A stretch of 64,000 nucleotides of DNA, taken from Porticoccaceae bacterium. Lineage in GTDB: Bacteria > Pseudomonadota > Gammaproteobacteria > Pseudomonadales > Porticoccaceae. The notes under the pieces are model-generated. The model had not been told where the DNA came from. It was given only the letters and a program-made list of their open reading frames with translations, and did not search any database. Shown in pieces: positions 10,235 through 20,793 of this stretch; positions within the stretch are counted from its first letter, which is position 1; every line of letters starts with the position of its first letter. The position numbers and the translations under genes were made by a program. The stretch is from positions 1-64,000 of the forward strand of contig JAPKEJ010000009.1 in assembly GCA_028822155.1 (NCBI GenBank), written 5' to 3'.

Positions 10235-11958
10235 GCCGGATTTGGGAGACTCCCGGAGGCGTTCATCCGCCAGAAAATAAACAGCAATCAATGGCTCACA
10301 ACATTGGTCACTTGCCGCTTCCAGCTACTCTAGTGATTCCCTTGCACCAACATATAGGCGCACCAGCAAAAGTTGGGGTCACTGTTGGCCAGACTGTACT
10401 CAAGGGTCAAAAACTAACCGACGCGTCTAATTTAAATAATTTGCCGGTACATGCATCAAGCTCAGGTACCGTGATTGCTATCGATGATAAGCCAGTCGCC
10501 CACCCTTCAGGCTTAAATGCCCTCTGCGTCACCATCGCTAGCGACGGTAAAGACCAATGGATCGAGCACGCTGGTATTTCAGATTTCCGGCAATGTGATC
10601 CCCTCGATTTGCTTCAGATGATTACTGATGCCGGCATCGCTGGCATGGGCGGAGCAGGTTTTCCAGCGGCTATTAAACTAAGTCCAAACCATGAAAAACC
10701 CGTCGACACTCTCATTATTAATGCCACAGAGTGTGAGCCCTACATCACAGCCGACGATGCCGCTATGCAAGAGAAAACTCAAGACCTTATTCAGGGAATT
10801 GAGATTGTCGGTCATATTTTGAACAATCCAAGCAGGGTTCTGGTAGGTATAGAAAATAACAAGCCTCAGGCTATTAAAGCGCTGAGATCCATTATTAAAG
10901 AACGCGCTATTGAGGTGGTTTCCTTTCCCACCAAGTATCCCTCTGGGGGCGAAAAACAGTTAATTTATATACTCACTGGCCGTGAAGTTCCTAGTGGTGG
11001 TTTACCTTCCGATCTGGGCATGATCTGTTTAAATATCGGAACACTCATCGCCATCAAACGAGCCATTATTGATGGTGAACCTCTCATTTCAAGAATCACC
11101 ACTGTCACGGGCGAAGCCTGCGGGGTTAACCGAAATTATGAAGTTCTCATTGGCACGCCAATAAGTCATCTTCTAGCCCACAATGAGTTTGACGAAAGAA
11201 ACTGTAGTCGACTCATTATGGGCGGTCCGATGATGGGCTTTAGCTTAACCTCTACCGAGGTTCCTGTAGTCAAAACAACCAACTGTATACTGGCGCCCAG
11301 TTATGCTGAGATCCCTTCCGATCTGCCTGCTCAAGCCTGCATACGTTGCGGCCTATGCGCCGAAGCCTGTCCGGCGTCTCTGCTACCCCAGCAACTGTTC
11401 TGGTACGCACAGGCTAAGGACCAAGAACGCCTAGAGGCACATAATTTGTTCGACTGTATCGAATGTGGTGCCTGCTCCTACGTCTGTCCAAGTAATATTC
11501 CATTGGTGCAGCACTACAGAAGTAGTAAAGGCGAAATTCGTAAGGCCAATATCGACAAAATCGACTCCGACAACGCGAGACAGCGTTTTGAATTTCGAAA
11601 ATTACGTTTAGAGCAAGCTGATGAGCAACGCCAAGTTAAGCGCGAAGCGCGTCGACTGGCGACTGAACAGGCGCGAGCAACCAATAGTGACGCGCAATCC
11701 GGATCTTCCGCTGCAGATATTATCGCCGCCGCGCAACAGCGAGCCATAACTAAACAATCAACCCCCGAGCAACAAAAAGCCAAGTCCGAACGCGCTTTGT
11801 TAGCGGCACAGTCCAGACTAGAAGAGGCCGAAAATAGACTTACAGAGGCCACTGCACATGGCACTAAAGAGCAGCAAGCCATATGCGGCGCTAGTCTAGA
11901 AGGCGCAAGACAAAAGGTCGATCAAACACAAAATCGACTTAAGGAGCTATCTGACTAA
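10231..11958 (+). CDS. rsxC: Rnf complex subunit RsxC
   Basis: This peripheral subunit carries the NADH/FMN-binding region and two 4Fe-4S clusters. It has 575 residues. [16 protein letters not shown] near 135, [13 protein letters not shown] near 165 and [12 protein letters not shown] near 235 are typical. The clusters sit in [12 protein letters not shown] near 370 and [12 protein letters not shown] near 410. The last 120 residues are a charged, Ala/Gln/Glu-rich, probably coiled-coil tail of the variable kind seen in gammaproteobacterial RsxC. It overlaps rsxB by four bases and rsxD by one. Confidence 0.96.
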   Translation: MSRIWETPGGVHPPENKQQSMAHNIGHLPLPATLVIPLHQHIGAPAKVGVTVGQTVLKGQKLTDASNLNNLPVHASSSGTVIAIDDKPVAHPSGLNALCVTIASDGKDQWIEHAGISDFRQCDPLDLLQMITDAGIAGMGGAGFPAAIKLSPNHEKPVDTLIINATECEPYITADDAAMQEKTQDLIQGIEIVGHILNNPSRVLVGIENNKPQAIKALRSIIKERAIEVVSFPTKYPSGGEKQLIYILTGREVPSGGLPSDLGMICLNIGTLIAIKRAIIDGEPLISRITTVTGEACGVNRNYEVLIGTPISHLLAHNEFDERNCSRLIMGGPMMGFSLTSTEVPVVKTTNCILAPSYAEIPSDLPAQACIRCGLCAEACPASLLPQQLFWYAQAKDQERLEAHNLFDCIECGACSYVCPSNIPLVQHYRSSKGEIRKANIDKIDSDNARQRFEFRKLRLEQADEQRQVKREARRLATEQARATNSDAQSGSSAADIIAAAQQRAITKQSTPEQQKAKSERALLAAQSRLEEAENRLTEATAHGTKEQQAICGASLEGARQKVDQTQNRLKELSD

Positions 11959-13025
11959 TGGCCTTTAAACAAATAAGTTCACCCCACGGACACAACCCTC
12001 AAAACACTGGCTGGATAATGCAGCTCGTGCTGCTATCCACGATACCTGGATTTTTGGCACTGAGTTATCAATTTGGCTGGGGCACCTTTCTTAACTTGAT
12101 CGTCGCAGTAGTGACATCGCTAACAGCCGAAACAGCGATACTTGCTTTCAGAAATAGGCCTATTGCATTTTATCTTAAAGATTACAGCGCCGTTGTCACC
12201 GCAGTTCTGCTGGCCTTAGCCCTACCGCCCCTAGTACCTTGGTGGGTTGTGGTGGTGGGGTCTCTATTTTCCATTGTGGTAGCCAAGCAACTCTATGGTG
12301 GGCTCGGCTACAACCCATTTAATCCAGCCATGGTTGGCTACGTAGTATTACTCATTAGCTTTCCTATTGAGATGACCACCTGGATTACGCCCTTATCTCT
12401 GTTGCCAGACGGCGTCAATCACCCCGGGTTATGGGAATCAATTAGTATCGTGTTTGCAGGCAACACCCCAGTTGATGGCGTCACTGGCGCAACACCGCTA
12501 GACCTTTTCAAACACAGTAACGGGCTGGTAGTCGACCAAATTTATCAGAATGAAGCCTTATTCAGCCAAGCAAGCTTTGCCGGTGTTGGCTGGGAATGGG
12601 TCAATGTTGGATTTTTAATCGGCGGTCTAGTCTTACTTAAAACACGTATTTTTACGTGGCATGGCCCCCTAGCGATGCTCGGCACCCTAGCATTAATGTC
12701 GATCTTATTTTGGGATGGTGGCAGCTCAGACAGTCCCGGTTCACCGATTATGCATCTGTTTAGCGGCGCATCGATGATGGGCGCATTCTTTATCCTAACC
12801 GACCCCGTTTCCTCAGCGGTCAGTAATCGTGGTCGACTTATCTACGGTGCGCTGATTGGGTTGTTAGTTTATGTTATTCGCGCTTGGGGTAATTACCCCG
12901 ATGCCATGGCTTTTGCAGTACTCCTAGCTAACTTTGCCGCGCCCTTTATCGACAACTACACATTGCCACGTACCTATGGTCATACTGACCGGCGCAAGGC
13001 GACTGAAAAGCAGGAGGAAGAATGA
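11958..13025 (+). CDS. rsxD: Rnf complex membrane subunit RsxD
   Basis: This is an integral membrane flavoprotein of the Rnf ion pump. It has 355 residues and multiple helices. GYNPFNPAMVGYVVLLISFP and GVTGATPLDLF (about residues 175-185) are family signatures. The Thr of the TGAT motif is the site where FMN is covalently attached in characterised homologues. It is translationally coupled to rsxC (one-base overlap) and to rsxG (four-base overlap). Confidence 0.96.
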   Translation: MAFKQISSPHGHNPQNTGWIMQLVLLSTIPGFLALSYQFGWGTFLNLIVAVVTSLTAETAILAFRNRPIAFYLKDYSAVVTAVLLALALPPLVPWWVVVVGSLFSIVVAKQLYGGLGYNPFNPAMVGYVVLLISFPIEMTTWITPLSLLPDGVNHPGLWESISIVFAGNTPVDGVTGATPLDLFKHSNGLVVDQIYQNEALFSQASFAGVGWEWVNVGFLIGGLVLLKTRIFTWHGPLAMLGTLALMSILFWDGGSSDSPGSPIMHLFSGASMMGAFFILTDPVSSAVSNRGRLIYGALIGLLVYVIRAWGNYPDAMAFAVLLANFAAPFIDNYTLPRTYGHTDRRKATEKQEEE

Positions 13026-13684
13026 TCATTAAGTCGATTCGCTCCAACAGTATTGCCTTGGCTCTCTTCGCTTTAGCGACCGCACTAGTATTGTCATCGG
13101 TAGACAACCTCACTCGCGATAAGATCGACTATGCCGAACGCATGGCTGCCCAACGGGCGCTGCTAGAAATCGTCCCACCAGAGCGACATAACAACGACCT
13201 ACTATTAGATACTCAACCAGTCCCAGAGGCATTTTGGTCAGTTCTCGGGCTTGATAAAGGCGGTAATATTCATATCGCCCGCTACAACGGTCAACCCATA
13301 GCCGCGATCATCCCCACGGTGACTCCCGACGGTTACAGTGGCGATATAGCCATGATTATTGGAGTCAACAGTGAGGGTACTATTGCTGGAGTGCGTGTTG
13401 TACAGCACAAAGAAACACCGGGCTTAGGAGATAAAATTGACCTTAAAAAGAACAACTGGATTCTCAGCTTTGATGGTAAGTCTCTATCTAACACGGCGAC
13501 CTCTGAGTGGGCTGTCAAAAAGGACGGTGGCCAATTTGATCAATTTACCGGCGCTACTATTACACCCAGAGCAGTTATTAACCAGGTTGTAGCAACGCTA
13601 GTTTATTTTAATCAAGACAGTGAAAGACTATTTACCCAACCCCAAGCAAAAGGCGCAGATAATGGTGGGCAAGTGAAAAAATGA
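13022..13684 (+). CDS. rsxG: Rnf complex FMN-binding subunit RsxG
   Basis: This protein, anchored by one N-terminal helix, has a periplasmic FMN-binding domain that takes part in electron transfer through Rnf. It has 220 residues. [20 protein letters not shown] and [12 protein letters not shown] are standard. The flavinylation motif appears as [11 protein letters not shown] near residue 177, with Thr as the expected phosphoester site. Four-base overlaps with rsxD and rsxE place it inside the operon. Confidence 0.96.
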   Translation: MIIKSIRSNSIALALFALATALVLSSVDNLTRDKIDYAERMAAQRALLEIVPPERHNNDLLLDTQPVPEAFWSVLGLDKGGNIHIARYNGQPIAAIIPTVTPDGYSGDIAMIIGVNSEGTIAGVRVVQHKETPGLGDKIDLKKNNWILSFDGKSLSNTATSEWAVKKDGGQFDQFTGATITPRAVINQVVATLVYFNQDSERLFTQPQAKGADNGGQVKK

Positions 13685-14394
13685 GCGAAGTAAATGCAAG
13701 CGAAGTCACAAAAAATGGTTTATGGCACAACAACCCGGCGCTAGTTCAGCTATTGGGCCTCTGTCCCCTGTTAGCGGTCAGTTCAACAGTAGCTAACGCA
13801 CTGGGTTTAGGCTTAGCTACAATGATGGTGCTAATTGGCTCCAACAGCATAGTGTCTATAATACGCAATCACGTCAACGACGCCGTTCGACTGCCCGTAT
13901 TTGTGATTATTATTGCTGCCTTTGTTACCTGCGCTGAATTACTAATGAAAGCCTACACCTATGATTTGTTTCAAATATTAGGTATTTTCGTACCCCTCAT
14001 TGTGACTAACTGCGCCATTTTAGGCCGCGCAGAAGCCTTCGCCAGCAAAAATAATCTGGGCCTTGCTGCCCTCGACGGTTTGATGATGGGGATGGGATTT
14101 TTGTTGGTATTAGTGGCACTAGGCGCTATTAGAGAACTATTTGGTCAAGGGACTTTATTTGTCGATATGCACCTATTGTTCGGGCCCATTGCCACGAACT
14201 GGCTTATCCAGCCCTTTGGCCCAAACTACAGTTTTTTGATCATCGTCCTGCCGCCAGGAGCATTCTTAGTCACGGGACTATTAATTGCCCTTAAAAATAT
14301 TATTGATAATACGCTAAAAACTCGCGCCGCAAAGCCCCAAGACAAACCTATCAAAGGTGCAAAGAGAGTGCGAACTACTGGGCACATTAGTTAA
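13681..14394 (+). CDS. rsxE: Rnf complex subunit RsxE
   Basis: This is the last gene of the Rnf cluster, an integral membrane paralogue of RsxA. It has 237 residues and about six helices, with the conserved half-helix cysteine motifs [15 protein letters not shown] and [20 protein letters not shown]. The nth gene (endonuclease III), which often follows rsxE in gammaproteobacteria, is not present. The stop overlaps the stop of the convergent VOC gene by a few bases. Confidence 0.96.
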   Translation: MSEVNASEVTKNGLWHNNPALVQLLGLCPLLAVSSTVANALGLGLATMMVLIGSNSIVSIIRNHVNDAVRLPVFVIIIAAFVTCAELLMKAYTYDLFQILGIFVPLIVTNCAILGRAEAFASKNNLGLAALDGLMMGMGFLLVLVALGAIRELFGQGTLFVDMHLLFGPIATNWLIQPFGPNYSFLIIVLPPGAFLVTGLLIALKNIIDNTLKTRAAKPQDKPIKGAKRVRTTGHIS

Positions 14395-14837
14395 TAATTT
14401 TCGATATCTTTATTAAATAACATATCGATGTCTCGAAAGGCTTTGAACTCTAAATAGTTGTCGCTAGGATCACGAACAAAGAGTGTCGCTTGCTCGCCTT
14501 TGCGCCCTTCAAAGCGCAGGTAGGGCTTGATCACAAATTCAACTGCTGCGGCTTCCAGCCTAGCGACAAATATTTCATGCTGGGACCAATCTAAAATTAC
14601 GCCAAAATGAGATGCTGGCACCGCGTGTCCGTCTACTGCATTAGTCGCAGCGGAGGGGTGATCTGCTGGGTCCACTAAATGGGCGACCAGTTGGTGGCCG
14701 AAGAAGTCAAAGTCGATCCAGCGGTCTGACTCACGGCCTGCGGAACAGCCTATAACGTCACAATAAAAGCTCCGCGCCTGTTCAAGATCGGTAACAGGAA
14801 AGGCAAGATGGAAACGTGGCTGGCTGACTTTACTCAT
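14391..14837 (-). CDS. VOC superfamily (glyoxalase/dioxygenase-like) protein
   Basis: The 148-residue protein has the paired beta-alpha-beta-beta-beta layout of vicinal oxygen chelate proteins. The first module opens with [20 protein letters not shown] and the second ends in [15 protein letters not shown] with a metal-ligand-type Glu. HLAFPV provides a candidate His ligand. The substrate cannot be told from sequence. It is convergent with rsxE and lies 110 bp from a second VOC gene, which is much less similar and so not a recent duplicate. Confidence 0.82.
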   Translation of the reverse strand: MSKVSQPRFHLAFPVTDLEQARSFYCDVIGCSAGRESDRWIDFDFFGHQLVAHLVDPADHPSAATNAVDGHAVPASHFGVILDWSQHEIFVARLEAAAVEFVIKPYLRFEGRKGEQATLFVRDPSDNYLEFKAFRDIDMLFNKDIENY

Positions 14838-14947
14838 AGTGACTTTTAACGGCTCTTTGGATTAGGTTATCACACTTGGTCTGCCCCAAGAACGGAACCG
14901 ACCAAGATGATTTTTCTTGCTGTCTTAATATATTAGTTAGTTAACCC

Positions 14948-15331
14948 TTAGGCCATACGCAACAGCGCACAGATCTTATTATCCGCAGGATCGCGCAGAT
15001 AGGCTAGATACATATCGCCCATATCGCCGCCAGCGCGCACACCGGGAGTCTCTTCGCAGGTACTGCCGCCATTGGCAACGCCTGCAGCATGCCAGGCATC
15101 GCCCTGGGCAGTATCGGTGACATTAAAACCAATAGTGCTGCCATTACCATGACAGGCTGGCTCACCGTTAATCGGCACGCTCAAGCCGAGAACACCCGAT
15201 TCAGTAAAATAAAAGCAGCGACCCTTGGGGTCTATAATACCAGGCTTAATACCTAGCTCTCCGAGAATGGCATCGTAGAATTTTTTGGACTCTTCGATAT
15301 TGTTTGCACCGATCATAATGTGACTAAACAT
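14948..15331 (-). CDS. VOC superfamily protein
   Basis: This is a 127-residue single-unit VOC protein (MFSHIMIGANNIEESKKFYD at the start, YLRDPADNKICALLRM at the end). The N-terminal His and the region AYLRDPADNK match the glyoxalase/bleomycin-resistance fold. The metal-ligand Glu usually found near the C-terminus is replaced by Cys in NKICAL, so it may not be a glyoxalase enzyme. The substrate is unknown. It has its own short upstream region of about 140 bp. Confidence 0.82.
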   Translation of the reverse strand: MFSHIMIGANNIEESKKFYDAILGELGIKPGIIDPKGRCFYFTESGVLGLSVPINGEPACHGNGSTIGFNVTDTAQGDAWHAAGVANGGSTCEETPGVRAGGDMGDMYLAYLRDPADNKICALLRMA

Positions 15332-15472
15332 ACTAACTCCTAGTAAAACTTCATATTAAATAACCCTAATAGGGTTGGCTTTTGATTCTGTGTTCTAACT
15401 ATTAAATATCATCTCTTTTATTTCGAACGATAGTAAAGAGCGACGCTTTAACATTCAACTGATGGATAAGAC

Positions 15473-16369
15473 CTATAGCTCTATCTGCCCTGCACTAACT
15501 AATACACTATTGCCCGCCATCCAAACTCCGGTGAGCGTCCCATTCCTCTTTTCAGTCCGTCCATGGAGGACACTGGGGCGACCCATTTCAACACCTTGAG
15601 AAATGCGCCATCTAAAATCTCCCTCGCCAGCGGAGTCATAATGAGTCAGCAGGGCAATTAGCGCGCAGTTTGCACTTCCAGTAGCGGGGTCTTCAGGCAC
15701 ACCATCCAAAGGAGCAAACATGCGCGCCTTGATGTCAAATTCACCGTCACTCATCACATACAGATGAATATGGGGTGATAAACCCTGATCAGCTAACGCC
15801 CTTAGTTGCTCCAAATTTATGCTAGCCTTTTGCAAGGCGGCATGGGTATCTAATTCAACAAATAAAAACTCCAACCCAACAGAGGCCTCTTGCGGCACAT
15901 GTGTGTTGATACGGATATCGGACTCATCTAGGTTTAAAATAGTTGCTATAAAAGCGGGAGACACGACCTGACCAAGCCTTAAAGGCTCTGGTGCATTCAA
16001 TTCGCAACTGATATCACCCTGCTGATCAAGGCTAATACTAATTGGTACCAATCCAGCAGCCTCTTCGAATACAACGTTAAGGCCACCATCGATACAGCCA
16101 AAGGCACCCTCTTGGGCCAAGGCAAAAGCTGTTCCAATATTGGGGTGGCCAGCAAAAGGAATCTCGCGTGCTGGAGTAAAAATACGCACTCGACGGGTCT
16201 GACCGAGCCGCGGTGGAAAAACAAACGTTGTCTCCGAAAAGTTAAACTCCCGTGCGATCTGCTGCATTTGAAGGTCTGTTAATCCTTCAGCGTCAGGCAG
16301 CACTGCTAGAGGATTACCGCTGAATCGTTGGTTGGTAAATACATCGCAAGTAAAGTATCGGTAAGTCAT
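15473..16369 (-). CDS. PhzF family isomerase-like protein
   Basis: The 298-residue protein belongs to the PhzF/diaminopimelate-epimerase-like fold. Typical are the N-terminal FTNQRFSGNPLAVLPDAEGL, the catalytic-type Glu in REFNFSETTFVFPP near residue 45, FAGHPNIGTAFALA, and the later EDPATGSANCALIALL. There are no phenazine genes nearby, so the substrate is unknown. It lies 34 bp downstream of a threonine/serine dehydratase on the same strand, and the pair may be an amino-acid catabolism unit. Confidence 0.88.
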   Translation of the reverse strand: MTYRYFTCDVFTNQRFSGNPLAVLPDAEGLTDLQMQQIAREFNFSETTFVFPPRLGQTRRVRIFTPAREIPFAGHPNIGTAFALAQEGAFGCIDGGLNVVFEEAAGLVPISISLDQQGDISCELNAPEPLRLGQVVSPAFIATILNLDESDIRINTHVPQEASVGLEFLFVELDTHAALQKASINLEQLRALADQGLSPHIHLYVMSDGEFDIKARMFAPLDGVPEDPATGSANCALIALLTHYDSAGEGDFRWRISQGVEMGRPSVLHGRTEKRNGTLTGVWMAGNSVLVSAGQIEL

Positions 16370-16403
16370 AGGTACAATTTTCGTCTAAGAGATGAATTAA
16401 AGA

Positions 16404-17354
16404 TCACCAAGGTAAGGCATCTAGGTCTAGGTTGCCGCCACTCAAAATAATGGCAACTCTCTTGCCGTTAAACTGCTCTGGCTGATCCATAATGGCTGCC
16501 AAAGGAACGGCCGCAGAGGGCTCTACGACGATTTTTAATCTAGTCCAGATAAGTTTCATAGCTTCTACGATACGCGCTTCTGATGCCAGTAAAATATCGT
16601 CCACATGTTGAGTGATAATCTCAAAATTGCGTACCCCCACCGTGCCACGCAATCCGTCGGCGATGGTGTTGGGGACAAATTCCGCCAATCTGGCACCCGA
16701 CCGGAATCCTAACCAAGCATCATTCGCAGCCTCTGGTTCAGCGCCAATCACCCGAGTTATGCCTGCCTGGGGAGATTGCTTAACAACAATGGCCGAGCCT
16801 CCCAATAGTCCACCACCCCCTACTGGGGTCATTAATACGTCGGCGGGCTTGTCTAGTTGCGCCAGAGTTTCTAGCGTCGCTGTTCCCTGACCAGCAATAA
16901 TTAGGTCATCGTCGTAAGGGTGCACTAAACGGGCTCCCTGCTGCTCTATTAAACGTGTCACCGTCCCTTCTCGCGCAGTCATCGTCGGTTCACAGTAGAC
17001 CACGGTAGCGCCATAACTAAGCACTGCATCCTTTTTCGCTTGGGGAGCATTTTCTGGCATTACGACCGTGCAAGATGCCTTACGCATTGCCGCTGCCCAA
17101 GCTAAGGCTGCGCCATGGTTACCTGAAGAATGAGTTATAACCCCATTGGCGAGGGCCTCTTGAGTCATAGAAAACAACGCGTTGCAGGCACCACGAGCCT
17201 TAAAGGCGCCTACTTTTTGCATGTTGTCTGCTTTAAAAAATAGCTCGCAAGTGAACAGCTTGTTCAACTGTGTGCTCTGCAGTATTGGAGTACAGTGAAT
17301 ATAAGGCTGTATGCGCTGGTGTGCCTGCTTAATGTCGTCTAGGGTTACGGTCAT
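16404..17354 (-). CDS. Threonine/serine dehydratase, short fold-type II PLP enzyme
   Basis: A PLP enzyme of 316 residues related to catabolic threonine dehydratase and serine racemase. The Schiff-base lysine is in VGAFKARGA near residue 52. The substrate loop is SSGNHGAALAWAA, the phosphate-binding glycine loop GGGGLLGG, and the ring-contacting Ser lies in LSGGNLD. The C-terminal ACT-like regulatory domain of biosynthetic IlvA is absent, so a catabolic or racemase role is more likely. It is probably co-transcribed with the PhzF-like gene. Two perfect hairpins lie upstream, between it and argG. Confidence 0.85.
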   Translation of the reverse strand: MTVTLDDIKQAHQRIQPYIHCTPILQSTQLNKLFTCELFFKADNMQKVGAFKARGACNALFSMTQEALANGVITHSSGNHGAALAWAAAMRKASCTVVMPENAPQAKKDAVLSYGATVVYCEPTMTAREGTVTRLIEQQGARLVHPYDDDLIIAGQGTATLETLAQLDKPADVLMTPVGGGGLLGGSAIVVKQSPQAGITRVIGAEPEAANDAWLGFRSGARLAEFVPNTIADGLRGTVGVRNFEIITQHVDDILLASEARIVEAMKLIWTRLKIVVEPSAAVPLAAIMDQPEQFNGKRVAIILSGGNLDLDALPW

Positions 17355-17418
17355 AGAGCAATTACTTTAATGAAATTATGTTGGCTATAGCATAACCTAA
17401 AATAGACTTTTGATGAGC

Positions 17419-17456
17419 GATTTAACCTCTGTTTCAGTTTAAACAGAGGTTAAATC
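17419..17456. repeat. Perfect 16-bp inverted repeat
   Basis: The arms GATTTAACCTCTGTTT (17419-17434) and AAACAGAGGTTAAATC (17441-17456) are perfect complements around a six-base loop. No T-run follows on either strand, so this is not a standard intrinsic terminator. It lies between argG and the dehydratase gene, both on the minus strand, and it may be an RNA structure or an operator. Confidence 0.8.
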
Positions 17457-17468
17457 TGGTCAAGAGTT

Positions 17469-17499
17469 CCGATCAAGTAACCACTGATTACTTGATCGG
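17469..17499. repeat. Perfect 12-bp inverted repeat
   Basis: The arms CCGATCAAGTAA (17469-17480) and TTACTTGATCGG (17488-17499) pair perfectly around a seven-base loop. It sits 12 bp from the first inverted repeat and is unrelated to it in sequence. A short run without T-tail follows in each direction. It is possibly part of an argG 3' end structure. Confidence 0.8.
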
Positions 17500-17572
17500 G
17501 ATTTGCAACAGTTTAGACACTCATGGATTCGAAATCACATTTCCTCAGATAGATGTTCAGCTTTAGAAATAG

Positions 17573-18787
17573 TTATATTTTTCGTCCAGCGTTCGCCGCA
17601 ATACGCAAGCGCAGCGCATTGAGCTTAATAAAGCCTTCCGCGTCTGATTGATTGTACGCTCCACCGTCATCATCAAAGGTCGCTATATTGGCATCAAATA
17701 AACTGTCGTTAGACTGTCTGCCCACCACACTCACATTACCCTTATAAAGCTTAATGCGTACTTCACCGTTAACCACATCCTGACTTTGATCTATAGCAGT
17801 CTGCAACATTACTCGCTCTGGAGCCCACCAATAACCATTATAAATAAGTTTTGCATAACGAGGCATTAGCTCATCTTTAAGATGTGCCACTTCACGATCC
17901 AGTGTTAATGACTCGATGGCTCGGTGAGCCTTCATCATCACCGTGCCAGCCGGCGTTTCGTAACAACCACGAGATTTCATTCCTACATAGCGATTCTCAA
18001 CAATATCTAAACGCCCGATACCGTTAGCCCCAGCAACCGCATTAAGATGCTCAATAACGGTAGCTGGCGACATGGTGATGTCGTCAATTGCAACAATGTC
18101 ACCTTTTTTATAGGTAATGGTCATGTAAGTTGGTGCATCAGGCGCTTGCTCGGGAGAAACTGTCCAGCGCCACATATCATCTTCGGCCTCAGACCAAGGG
18201 TCTTCAAGATTGCCACCTTCATAAGAAATATGTAGCAAATTCGCGTCCATAGAAAAAGGTGACTTTTTACCACGCTTCATTTCCACTGGAATGTTGTGAG
18301 TCTCACAGTATTCCATCAGCTTGTCGCGAGAATTAAGGTCCCATTCACGCCAAGGTGCGATAACAGTGATACCTGGCTTAAGCGCATAAGCGCCCAACTC
18401 GAAACGCACCTGATCATTACCTTTACCCGTCGCACCATGCGAAATAGCTTCGGCGCCGGTTTCGTTAGCAATTTCAATTAATCTTTTGGCAATCAATGGC
18501 CGGGCAATAGAGGTCCCCAACAAGTACTCACCTTCGTAGATAGCATTGGCTCTAAACATGGGAAAGACAAAATCGCGAGCATATTCTTCGCGAAGGTCAT
18601 CAATATAAATTTCTTTAACCCCGAGAGCCTCTGCCTTTGCCCGAGCAGGTTCAACTTCTTCACCTTGACCAATATCAGCGGTAAAAGTAACCACCTCACA
18701 TTGATACTCTTCTTGAAGCCACTTAACGATAACCGAGGTATCTAACCCTCCGGAATAAGCGAGAACAACTTTATTAATTGATGACAC
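17573..18787 (-). CDS. argG: Argininosuccinate synthase
   Basis: The enzyme joins citrulline and aspartate with ATP in arginine synthesis. It has 404 residues, as expected for the short bacterial type. The N-terminal PP-loop [15 protein letters not shown] (residues 9-23) and [17 protein letters not shown], which binds substrate, are intact, as is the C-terminal [10 protein letters not shown]. The gene stands alone, with no argininosuccinate lyase beside it. No ARG box was recognised in the 75-bp gap upstream. Confidence 0.98.
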   Translation of the reverse strand: MSSINKVVLAYSGGLDTSVIVKWLQEEYQCEVVTFTADIGQGEEVEPARAKAEALGVKEIYIDDLREEYARDFVFPMFRANAIYEGEYLLGTSIARPLIAKRLIEIANETGAEAISHGATGKGNDQVRFELGAYALKPGITVIAPWREWDLNSRDKLMEYCETHNIPVEMKRGKKSPFSMDANLLHISYEGGNLEDPWSEAEDDMWRWTVSPEQAPDAPTYMTITYKKGDIVAIDDITMSPATVIEHLNAVAGANGIGRLDIVENRYVGMKSRGCYETPAGTVMMKAHRAIESLTLDREVAHLKDELMPRYAKLIYNGYWWAPERVMLQTAIDQSQDVVNGEVRIKLYKGNVSVVGRQSNDSLFDANIATFDDDGGAYNQSDAEGFIKLNALRLRIAANAGRKI

Positions 18788-18862
18788 TGCATAAACCCTT
18801 AACTTGTGAATTAGGCGCGGATTTTACCTGAACCGAGTAAGGGATTCACTGTTTGTCTAACT

Positions 18863-19630
18863 TTAAGTATATAGCCGATTAATCTTAGCTCGTTCTTGAG
18901 GGTCGAACAGTTTATGACCCTGGCCGGAAAATCTGTTTAGCTCAGCCATCGTGGGAAAAGTAAAGTAACCAGAGATTCCCTGCTGCGGATAAGACTGCAG
19001 TGCGGTTGAATCGGACAAGGATCTAACTGCATTGATAATCTGTTTAACGCCACCGCCGTAGAGCGATAGAACATTAAATAAGTAGGATGACTGTCTCTCT
19101 AAGGGAGCGGTCACCACAGAAATAATATCTCCTGTATCAATACCTGAGTCCTGAATAAAGTGCAGGGTCGAACCTATATCGGCATTTCCATTGAGCATAG
19201 ACCTCAACGTTGCCATCACCCCTCGATAGTTAGGTAACACGCCAGAATGTAAATTAATCACTCCATACCGGGGGATATCAATAATGTCTTGCCCTATAAT
19301 CAGGCCAAATCGCAACGAGATGATTAAATCTGGTTGGCTGTCTTTAATACGCTCTATACCCGCCCTACTGTTGACCTTATTGTCGATGTCGACAAAACCC
19401 TGCAATGAACCCTCTGCTGTTTTAGCTAACTGCTCAAAGCTTGCCCGTCCGTCTTTTAATAACTCAAGCTCAAAGCTCTGCAAAGCCATCAAAGGAGAAG
19501 GTAATCGATAATCCGAGCCTACTTTTTCAGAGATAAAGATTGATAATTCGTGGCCGCCAAGCTCTCGAACTAACTGACTAAGCGCTAGATGACTGGGTAA
19601 ATCTCTGTTGACTAGCAAAGTGATACGCAT
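18863..19630 (-). CDS. Formyltransferase-fold protein (methionyl-tRNA/sugar formyltransferase-like)
   Basis: The 255-residue protein has the catalytic region of folate-dependent formyltransferases. Asn-His is in VINLHSGVLPNYRG near residue 125 and Asp in DSGIDTGDIIS near residue 162, which preserves the N-H-D triad. The C-terminal tRNA-binding domain of Fmt is missing and the N-terminal Rossmann part is divergent, so this is not Fmt itself. The acceptor is unknown. It is 75 bp upstream of argG on the same strand and divergent from pyrC. Confidence 0.75.
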   Translation of the reverse strand: MRITLLVNRDLPSHLALSQLVRELGGHELSIFISEKVGSDYRLPSPLMALQSFELELLKDGRASFEQLAKTAEGSLQGFVDIDNKVNSRAGIERIKDSQPDLIISLRFGLIIGQDIIDIPRYGVINLHSGVLPNYRGVMATLRSMLNGNADIGSTLHFIQDSGIDTGDIISVVTAPLERQSSYLFNVLSLYGGGVKQIINAVRSLSDSTALQSYPQQGISGYFTFPTMAELNRFSGQGHKLFDPQERAKINRLYT

Positions 19631-19758
19631 AAAAATTCTCTAGGATAAGGCCTCAAATTCACCTTATTTTGATTCAGTAAGACGTTCTTTGCCACAAAAA
19701 CTATTATGCAGCCCCTGTTTGCGGTAGCATTCACTCCATAACAGCGGAACCCTCTTCC

Positions 19759-20793
19759 ATGGATAACTTATCTCTCATCCTGCCTGACGACTGGCATTTG
19801 CATCTGCGTGATAAGCAGGCTCTTGAAACTACCGTACCTGCTGCTGCACGAGGTTTTGGTCGTGGCATTATTATGCCCAATTTGACGCCCCCAGTAACAC
19901 ATGTGGCTGATGCCGCCGCCTACCGTGAGCGGATTATGGCCCAACGACCCGAAGGGTCGACCTGGGAACCTCTAATGGTCCTCTACCTGACGGATAATAC
20001 AACGACCGATGAAATTCGCGCGGCTAAAGACAGTGGTTTCATCCACGGCTGTAAATATTATCCCGCAGGGGCCACTACTAACTCTTCCTCTGGCGTTACT
20101 GATTTAGATAAAATGCATCCTGTTTTTAAAGCTATGCAGGACGTAGGTATGGTGTTGCAGCTGCATGGTGAAGTGACATCAGCAGATATCGACATCTTCG
20201 ATCGAGAAGCGGTTTTTATAGACAGACATCTGCGTGGTATGGTCCAAAAATTTCCCGACCTTAGAATAGTTTTGGAGCATATAACTACAGAGCAAGGGGT
20301 CGAGTTTGTGCTCGAGGCTAGCGACAATATCGCCGCCTCAATTACACCTCAGCACTTACTCTATAACCGCAACCACATGCTGGTTGGTGGTATTCGCCCC
20401 CACCTTTTTTGCTTGCCAATCTTAAAGCGAGATATTCACCAGCAGGCACTCATTAGAGCGGCTACTAGCGGTAGTCCTAAGTTTTTCTTAGGCACTGATT
20501 CTGCACCCCATGCACAAGGCGCCAAAGAGAGCGGCTGTGGCTGTGCCGGCTGTTTTAGCCATCACAGCGCTATCGAGCTATACGCCGAAGTATTTGATCA
20601 AGCCTCCGCCTTGGACACGCTAGAAGCCTTTGCCAGCACCAACGGCCCCGATTTTTATGGCCTACCCCGTAACTCGGCGACTATTGAGCTGGAAAAAAAG
20701 TCATGGCAGATCCCTGATAGCCTGTCTTTCGGAGATACTCAGCTAATCCCTCTAGGCGCTGGAACCACTTTAAATTGGAAACTAGTCGAATAA
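19759..20793 (+). CDS. pyrC: Dihydroorotase
   Basis: This zinc enzyme cyclises carbamoyl aspartate to dihydroorotate in pyrimidine synthesis. It has 344 residues, E. coli PyrC type. The metal-binding DWHLHLRDK lies at residues 11-19. The lysine expected to be carboxylated is in [16 protein letters not shown] near residue 100, and QLHGEV, EHITT and [13 protein letters not shown] give the other His/Asp ligands. The stop overlaps the ATG of rnt by one base. Confidence 0.97.
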   Translation: MDNLSLILPDDWHLHLRDKQALETTVPAAARGFGRGIIMPNLTPPVTHVADAAAYRERIMAQRPEGSTWEPLMVLYLTDNTTTDEIRAAKDSGFIHGCKYYPAGATTNSSSGVTDLDKMHPVFKAMQDVGMVLQLHGEVTSADIDIFDREAVFIDRHLRGMVQKFPDLRIVLEHITTEQGVEFVLEASDNIAASITPQHLLYNRNHMLVGGIRPHLFCLPILKRDIHQQALIRAATSGSPKFFLGTDSAPHAQGAKESGCGCAGCFSHHSAIELYAEVFDQASALDTLEAFASTNGPDFYGLPRNSATIELEKKSWQIPDSLSFGDTQLIPLGAGTTLNWKLVE

